A stretch of DNA of 16,612 nt, taken from NCBI GenBank assembly GCA_937884235.1, contig CALGBT010000763.1, positions 1-16,612 on the forward strand. The letters are read 5' to 3'. A program made the position numbers and the translations under genes. The stretch comes from an uncultured Pseudomonadota bacterium. Lineage in GTDB: Bacteria; Myxococcota_A; UBA9042; CAIXZC01. Of this stretch, positions 15,079-16,612 are shown piece after piece; the stretch's first letter is position 1; each line of letters opens with the position of its first letter. The notes beneath the pieces are model-generated. The model did no database searches. It was given only the letters and a program-made list of their open reading frames with translations, and was not told where the DNA came from.

Positions 15079-16476
15079 TTATCGGCCCGATGAATTCCTG
15101 ATCAGTTCCTGAAGAAAACCCAGATACTCCTCAACCGGCCTGTCAGGCGGAAGACGGCCATCTTCTATGGCAGCTTCCAAAGACTGCTTGAGGGTGCCGA
15201 TGACAGGGCTCGGAGGAAGACCAAAGTGCTTCATGATGATCTCGCCGGCACCCTTGGGCAGTAGCGGTTTTCGATTGGCCTCTTCCCGCTGCTCCGCAAT
15301 CCGTGTGTCCAACTCGTCTAGTTGCCGCGTCAGGTGCTCCACCCGATGCTCCTGACGGGAGGTGATATCGGCTCGTGAAAGCTGCATAAGATCGTCGAGT
15401 CGATCGCCGACGTCACGCATCAGACGTCGCACCGCCGAGTCAGTCCACTCGCCACTATACATGTTGACCCGGGAGTGATTGGCAATGAGATAGAGCACTC
15501 GCTCCGCCAGTCGACCGTCGAACCCCAGGCGCGCGGCGATGCCACGGAAGAGCAGTGCAGACATCTCCTCGTGGCGGAGAAAATGAACCTTCATGTCCTC
15601 GTCTACTGTACGCGTCCAGACCTTGCCGATATCGTGCAATAAGGCCGCCCAACGGATGGCAGCCAATGGCTTTGACTGCATCACCACCTGCCGCGTATGG
15701 GCCCAGAGGTCCTTGTGGTGCACCTGGCACGTTTCATCGAAACCAACCATCAACTGAACTTCGGGTAGGACCATGCCCAACACCCCAACCCGCTGCAGGA
15801 AGTCAAGGCCCTGGTCAGGATGACGATTGAGTAGCATCCGCTCCAGCTCGGGGCGGACCCGCTCCATTGGCATGTCGATGATGCTGTGGGCGAAGCGAGC
15901 CGCATTCAACTCGGTATCGTCGCTGGCCTCGAAGCCGTGGTAGGCGATGTGCTTGGCAACTTTCACCAGGAATAGGGGTCGCTGCTGAAAGACCCGGCCA
16001 GTGGGGATGAGGGTGCGAATCTGGCGGGCAGCAAGGTCACGCTGACCGTCAAAAAGGTCGACAATGCCCCCTTCGCCATCCATGGCCATGGCGTTGACCG
16101 TGACCTCACGCTTCATCAACTCTTCTTTGAAATCGGCGGCATCGGCCAGCACCGTGATAACGAACCGGCGCACCAACTCTCCGCTATCTCCGGCTTGCAC
16201 CTGCAAAGCCAGACCGTTGCGGCGCGTCCGCTCCGTGCGACCGAAGAAGAGCGTGGAGGTTGAAGCCCCATCCAGCACACTTTCCACATCCGCTACGCTT
16301 CGCGCCATGGCAAAGATGTCTATGCGGGTAACCTTCTCCATCTCATCTTGAGCCAACGCATCGCGCACCGCCGGGCCAACGATGTATGCTGTAATTCCCT
16401 TTTGCTGCAGGCGATGCAGGAGCAGCCTGACGTCACCAGGCAGGGTGCCTTTCCAAGTTGTATTGGGCGTGAACAC
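15079..16476 (-). CDS. CCA-adding-enzyme-like HD-domain protein with degenerate nucleotidyltransferase motifs
   Basis: Predicted product is 465 residues from a GTG start at 16476, with GGAGG nine bases upstream. The layout matches bacterial class II tRNA nucleotidyltransferase / poly(A) polymerase head plus HD domain, slightly longer than E. coli Cca. The NTase half is recognisable: 'YIVGPAVRDAL' (31-41), 'RIDIFA' (51-56), 'KREVTVNAMAMD' (122-133) and 'IVDLFDGQRDL' (138-148). However, key residues differ from the family: GG is G34-P35, DxD is Arg51/Asp53, RRD is Lys-Arg-Glu (122-124), and the EDxxR template motif reads Gln165-Arg166..Phe169. The HD half looks complete: His254, His260, His281-Asp282 in 'LLHDIGK', His302, His334 and Asp370. 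The protein may therefore act as a metal-dependent phosphohydrolase or RNA-binding protein rather than adding CCA. The frame is intact for its whole length, so it is not a decayed pseudogene. Cytoplasmic. Confidence 0.85.
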   Translation of the reverse strand: MFTPNTTWKGTLPGDVRLLLHRLQQKGITAYIVGPAVRDALAQDEMEKVTRIDIFAMARSVADVESVLDGASTSTLFFGRTERTRRNGLALQVQAGDSGELVRRFVITVLADAADFKEELMKREVTVNAMAMDGEGGIVDLFDGQRDLAARQIRTLIPTGRVFQQRPLFLVKVAKHIAYHGFEASDDTELNAARFAHSIIDMPMERVRPELERMLLNRHPDQGLDFLQRVGVLGMVLPEVQLMVGFDETCQVHHKDLWAHTRQVVMQSKPLAAIRWAALLHDIGKVWTRTVDEDMKVHFLRHEEMSALLFRGIAARLGFDGRLAERVLYLIANHSRVNMYSGEWTDSAVRRLMRDVGDRLDDLMQLSRADITSRQEHRVEHLTRQLDELDTRIAEQREEANRKPLLPKGAGEIIMKHFGLPPSPVIGTLKQSLEAAIEDGRLPPDRPVEEYLGFLQELIRNSSGR

Positions 16477-16485
16477 AGGGCCCTA

Positions 16486-16490
16486 CCTCC
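16486..16490 (-). promoter_or_regulatory. Ribosome binding site deciding the GTG start at 16476
   Basis: On the minus strand a GGAGG core lies 9 bases before the GTG, a good match to anti-Shine-Dalgarno pairing and the reason for choosing this start. Confidence 0.6.
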
Positions 16491-16510
16491 AAGCGTCAAA
16501 ATGCCAACGC

Positions 16511-16539
16511 ATCATGGACGTTTTGGCCCGGTCCGTCAA
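16511..16539 (-). promoter_or_regulatory. Candidate promoter for the HD/nucleotidyltransferase-like gene
   Basis: On the minus strand TTGACG (16539-16534) and CATGAT (16516-16511) are 17 bases apart, giving 5 of 6 and 4 of 6 matches to sigma-70 boxes. The implied leader to the GTG is about 28 bases. The remaining upstream DNA to 16612 shows no supportable gene. Confidence 0.4.
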
Positions 16540-16612
16540 CTGCACAGGCTAGAAACACCAGGGCGATCGCATCTAAATCCGCTTGACTTGGACGATCTGG
16601 CGTGATCCAACC

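Noticed and set aside
15081..15091. Short palindrome ATCGG-C-CCGAT as a terminator
   Set aside because: Only four base pairs remain once a realistic loop is allowed, and no T-run follows on either strand.
16477..16612. A divergent gene start at the right edge
   Set aside because: The TTGACT near 16583 has no matching -10 box before the window ends, and no supported coding frame begins there.

Overview
The window looks like chromosomal DNA of a Myxococcota-type (former Deltaproteobacteria) bacterium. The evidence is the protein style. There are five large lipoproteins whose lipid-anchored cysteine is followed by a long Asp-rich, low-complexity tether, and one lipoprotein with an IgGFc-binding-type domain. 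IPT/TIG repeats, Kazal-like modules and small 'CGSDGCGG' cysteine motifs also occur. The genus cannot be read from the sequence. No tRNA, rRNA, CRISPR array, insertion sequence or phage gene was seen.

Layout. Positions 1-12462 hold six genes on the minus strand with gaps of only 7-41 bases. They look like one operon read leftward from a promoter near 12494-12523. In transcription order they are: a Cys-rich IgGFc-binding-domain lipoprotein (12462-10405); a giant lipoprotein with six IPT/TIG domains, a Cys-rich core and a C-terminal seven-repeat propeller (10374-6151); a lipoprotein made almost wholly of 14 propeller repeats (6142-4247); a second 14-repeat lipoprotein interrupted after repeat 2 by a Cys-rich/MAM-like module (4233-1609); a 183-residue protein of unknown family (1601-1050); and an N-terminally membrane-anchored alpha/beta hydrolase cut by the window edge (1008-1). 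A 180-base divergent control region (12463-12642) separates this operon from a plus-strand gene (12643-15078). That gene encodes an 811-residue lipoprotein with about 126 cysteines, including a Kazal-like array. It abuts, stop codon to stop codon, a minus-strand gene (16476-15079) for a CCA-adding-enzyme-like protein. In that protein the HD domain is intact but the nucleotidyltransferase motifs are eroded.

How the genes may work together (inference). The co-transcribed lipoproteins are probably exported to the cell envelope and displayed on Asp-rich stalks. Adhesion-type folds (IgGFc-binding-like, IPT/TIG) and propellers would form a surface binding assembly. The divergent Cys-rich protein could add protease resistance or inhibition. 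The hydrolase may supply an envelope-facing enzymatic activity. The most distinctive signal is that the same degenerate ~39-residue repeat, typified by 'L..vWG....d.yaVG..G.i.hyDG..W', occurs in three consecutive genes in counts of 7, 14 and 14, that is, in whole seven-bladed propeller units.
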